A DNA stretch of 16,160 nucleotides from an uncultured Lachnospiraceae bacterium (lineage in GTDB: Bacteria > Bacillota > Clostridia > Lachnospirales > Lachnospiraceae): positions 27,901 to 44,060 of the forward strand of contig CAJUSO010000027.1 of the NCBI GenBank assembly GCA_910588965.1, given 5' to 3'. Positions 15,570-16,160 of the stretch are shown one piece after another (positions within the stretch are counted from its first letter, which is position 1; each line of letters begins with the position of its first letter). Below the pieces are notes generated by a model, which did no database searches, was not told the DNA's origin, and worked only from the letters and a program-made list of their open reading frames with translations. Both the position numbers and the translations under genes were made by a program.

Positions 15570-15926
15570 ATGGCTAGGATTAAAGGCGGATTGAATGCAA
15601 GGAAGAAGCATAATAGAGTATTAAAATTAGCGAAAGGATACAGGGGGGCGCGCTCCAAGCAGTACCGTGTGGCAAAGCAGTCTGTTATGCGGGCGCTGGC
15701 AAGTTCCTACGCAGGCCGCAAGCAGCGTAAGAGGCAGTTCCGCCGCCTGTGGATTGCCCGTATCAATGCGGCTGCAAGGATTAATGGCCTGTCATACAGC
15801 CGTTTCATGTATGGGCTGAAGCTGGCAGGGGTGGACATTAACCGCAAGATGCTGGCGGAGCTGGCAGTGAACGATGCCGAGGGCTTCGCAGAACTGGCAG
15901 AATTGGCAAAGAGCAAAGTAGCATAA
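15570..15926 (+). CDS. rplT: 50S ribosomal protein L20
   Basis: A 118-residue basic protein that binds 23S rRNA early in 50S assembly. In Firmicutes it also represses its own operon by binding the leader RNA. It begins MARIKGGLNARKKHNRVLKLAKGYRGARSK in family style (first 20 residues MARIKGGLNARKKHNRVLKL), with RIWIARINAAAR-like and YSRFMYGLKLAG segments downstream. Length is standard. AAGGAGG at 15554-15560 is its ribosome binding site. Expression must cross the unusual repeat-filled spacer. No further gene follows before the operon-end hairpins. Confidence 0.98.
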   Translation: MARIKGGLNARKKHNRVLKLAKGYRGARSKQYRVAKQSVMRALASSYAGRKQRKRQFRRLWIARINAAARINGLSYSRFMYGLKLAGVDINRKMLAELAVNDAEGFAELAELAKSKVA

Positions 15927-15941
15927 GGCGTGGATTGGTAT

Positions 15942-15972
15942 CCCTATGCCTATTTTTTGGACAGGCGTAGGG
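15942..15972 (+). other. First hairpin after rplT
   Basis: CCCTATGCCT (15942-15951) pairs with AGGCGTAGGG (15963-15972), 10 bp with one G-U. The T6 run lies in the loop, not after the stem, so it does not look like a functional intrinsic terminator by itself. Confidence 0.5.
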
Positions 15973-15978
15973 TAGGGT

Positions 15979-16014
15979 AGGCGGCATGATTCAGCAATGG
16001 CTATGCCGCCTTAT
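15979..16014 (+). terminator. Probable terminator of the infC-rpmI-rplT operon
   Basis: AGGCGGCAT (15979-15987) and ATGCCGCCT (16003-16011) form a perfect 9-bp stem with a 15-nt loop, about 50 bp after the rplT stop. The trailing tract is weak (TTAT then A-rich), so efficiency is uncertain. Confidence 0.55.
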
Positions 16015-16046
16015 AAAAATGGCTGGGTTTTCCAAGAGGATAATTG

Positions 16047-16074
16047 TTGACACGAAATTGTTTTCGTGTATAAT
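16047..16074 (+). promoter_or_regulatory. Near-consensus promoter for a gene beyond the window
   Basis: A perfect TTGACA (16047-16052), 16-bp spacer and perfect TATAAT (16069-16074). No open frame follows inside the window (86 bp remain), so the driven gene lies to the right. The flanking region is much more AT-rich than the coding DNA. Confidence 0.85.
16050..16069. promoter_or_regulatory. Inverted-repeat operator overlapping the promoter
   Basis: ACACGAAA (16050-16057), TTGT, TTTCGTGT (16062-16069): a perfect 8-4-8 inverted repeat that includes the last bases of the -35 and the first base of the -10. A dimer bound here would block RNA polymerase. Regulator unknown. Confidence 0.65.
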
Positions 16075-16075
16075 A

Positions 16076-16101
16076 AATGATATGAATGGTTTCATATCAT
16101 T
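16076..16101. promoter_or_regulatory. Second inverted repeat at the transcription start region
   Basis: AATGATATGAA (16076-16086), TGGT, TTCATATCATT (16091-16101): a perfect 11-4-11 inverted repeat beginning 2 bp after the -10. Its centre is 29 bp from that of the upstream repeat. It could be an operator or a 5'-end mRNA hairpin. Confidence 0.65.
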
Positions 16102-16136
16102 ACAATAGATAATTGTTAAATGATTTTCACCTTTGA

Positions 16137-16145
16137 TGTGGATAA
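16137..16145 (-). promoter_or_regulatory. Single consensus DnaA box
   Basis: TTATCCACA on the minus strand matches the DnaA-box consensus exactly. It is one isolated site near the window edge; about 0.1 such matches are expected by chance in a window this long. Confidence 0.3.
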
Positions 16146-16160
16146 CTCTTTCTGCTATAT

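Noticed and set aside
15301..16023. 13-bp direct repeat TTATAAAAATGGC at 15301 and 16011, flanking rplT
   Set aside because: About two identical 13-mer pairs are expected by chance in a window of this size, and no other sign of an insertion is present.
16039..16117. Direct repeat GATAATTGTT at 16039 and 16108
   Set aside because: Only ten AT-rich bases, with no symmetry or spacing relation to the two inverted repeats that would support a binding site.

Overview
The window looks like a chromosomal housekeeping stretch from a moderately GC-rich Firmicute, most likely a gut-type Lachnospiraceae (Clostridia). The evidence is an fhs-folD one-carbon pair beside an FtsK/SpoIIIE translocase, a fused chorismate mutase-prephenate dehydratase, strong AGGAGG ribosome binding sites, and an infC-rpmI-rplT operon with a Gram-positive attenuator leader. 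The taxonomic placement is inferred from protein character and gene order, not from a search. I see no phage, transposon, CRISPR array, tRNA or rRNA.

Layout. Positions 1-1853 hold the 3' part of an ftsK/spoIIIE-family gene whose start lies outside the window; its linker carries a 60-bp (20-residue) tandem repeat. From 1891 to about 13274 everything runs on the plus strand with short gaps: fhs, folD, a membrane-anchored zinc-ribbon/TPR/chitobiase-like protein, pheA, a DUF815-type AAA+ ATPase, a Ppx/GppA-HD protein, ppk (polyphosphate kinase 1) and a Cof-type HAD phosphatase. A minus-strand PHP-domain phosphoesterase (13365-14219) converges on the HAD gene, with a long inverted repeat between them whose loop holds the PHP stop codon. 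Two extended -10 promoters then diverge: one for the PHP gene, one for infC-rpmI-rplT. The infC operon has a structured leader of about 170 nt ending in an intrinsic terminator, and infC appears to start at ATT rather than at the nearest ATG.

The least ordinary parts are non-coding. The rpmI-rplT spacer is 263 bp instead of a few tens of bp and holds GC-rich palindromes plus tandem degenerate copies of the rplT ribosome-binding region. Downstream of rplT, a near-consensus promoter is covered by one perfect inverted repeat and followed at once by a second, like a two-operator repressor site for a gene beyond the window.

Functionally: fhs and folD make and interconvert formyl-, methenyl- and methylene-tetrahydrofolate; pheA commits chorismate to phenylalanine; ppx and ppk are an adjacent polyphosphate-handling pair, with an uncharacterised ATPase directly upstream; infC, rpmI and rplT encode IF3, L35 and L20, with probable feedback by L20 and IF3. 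No clearly new multi-gene system is visible.
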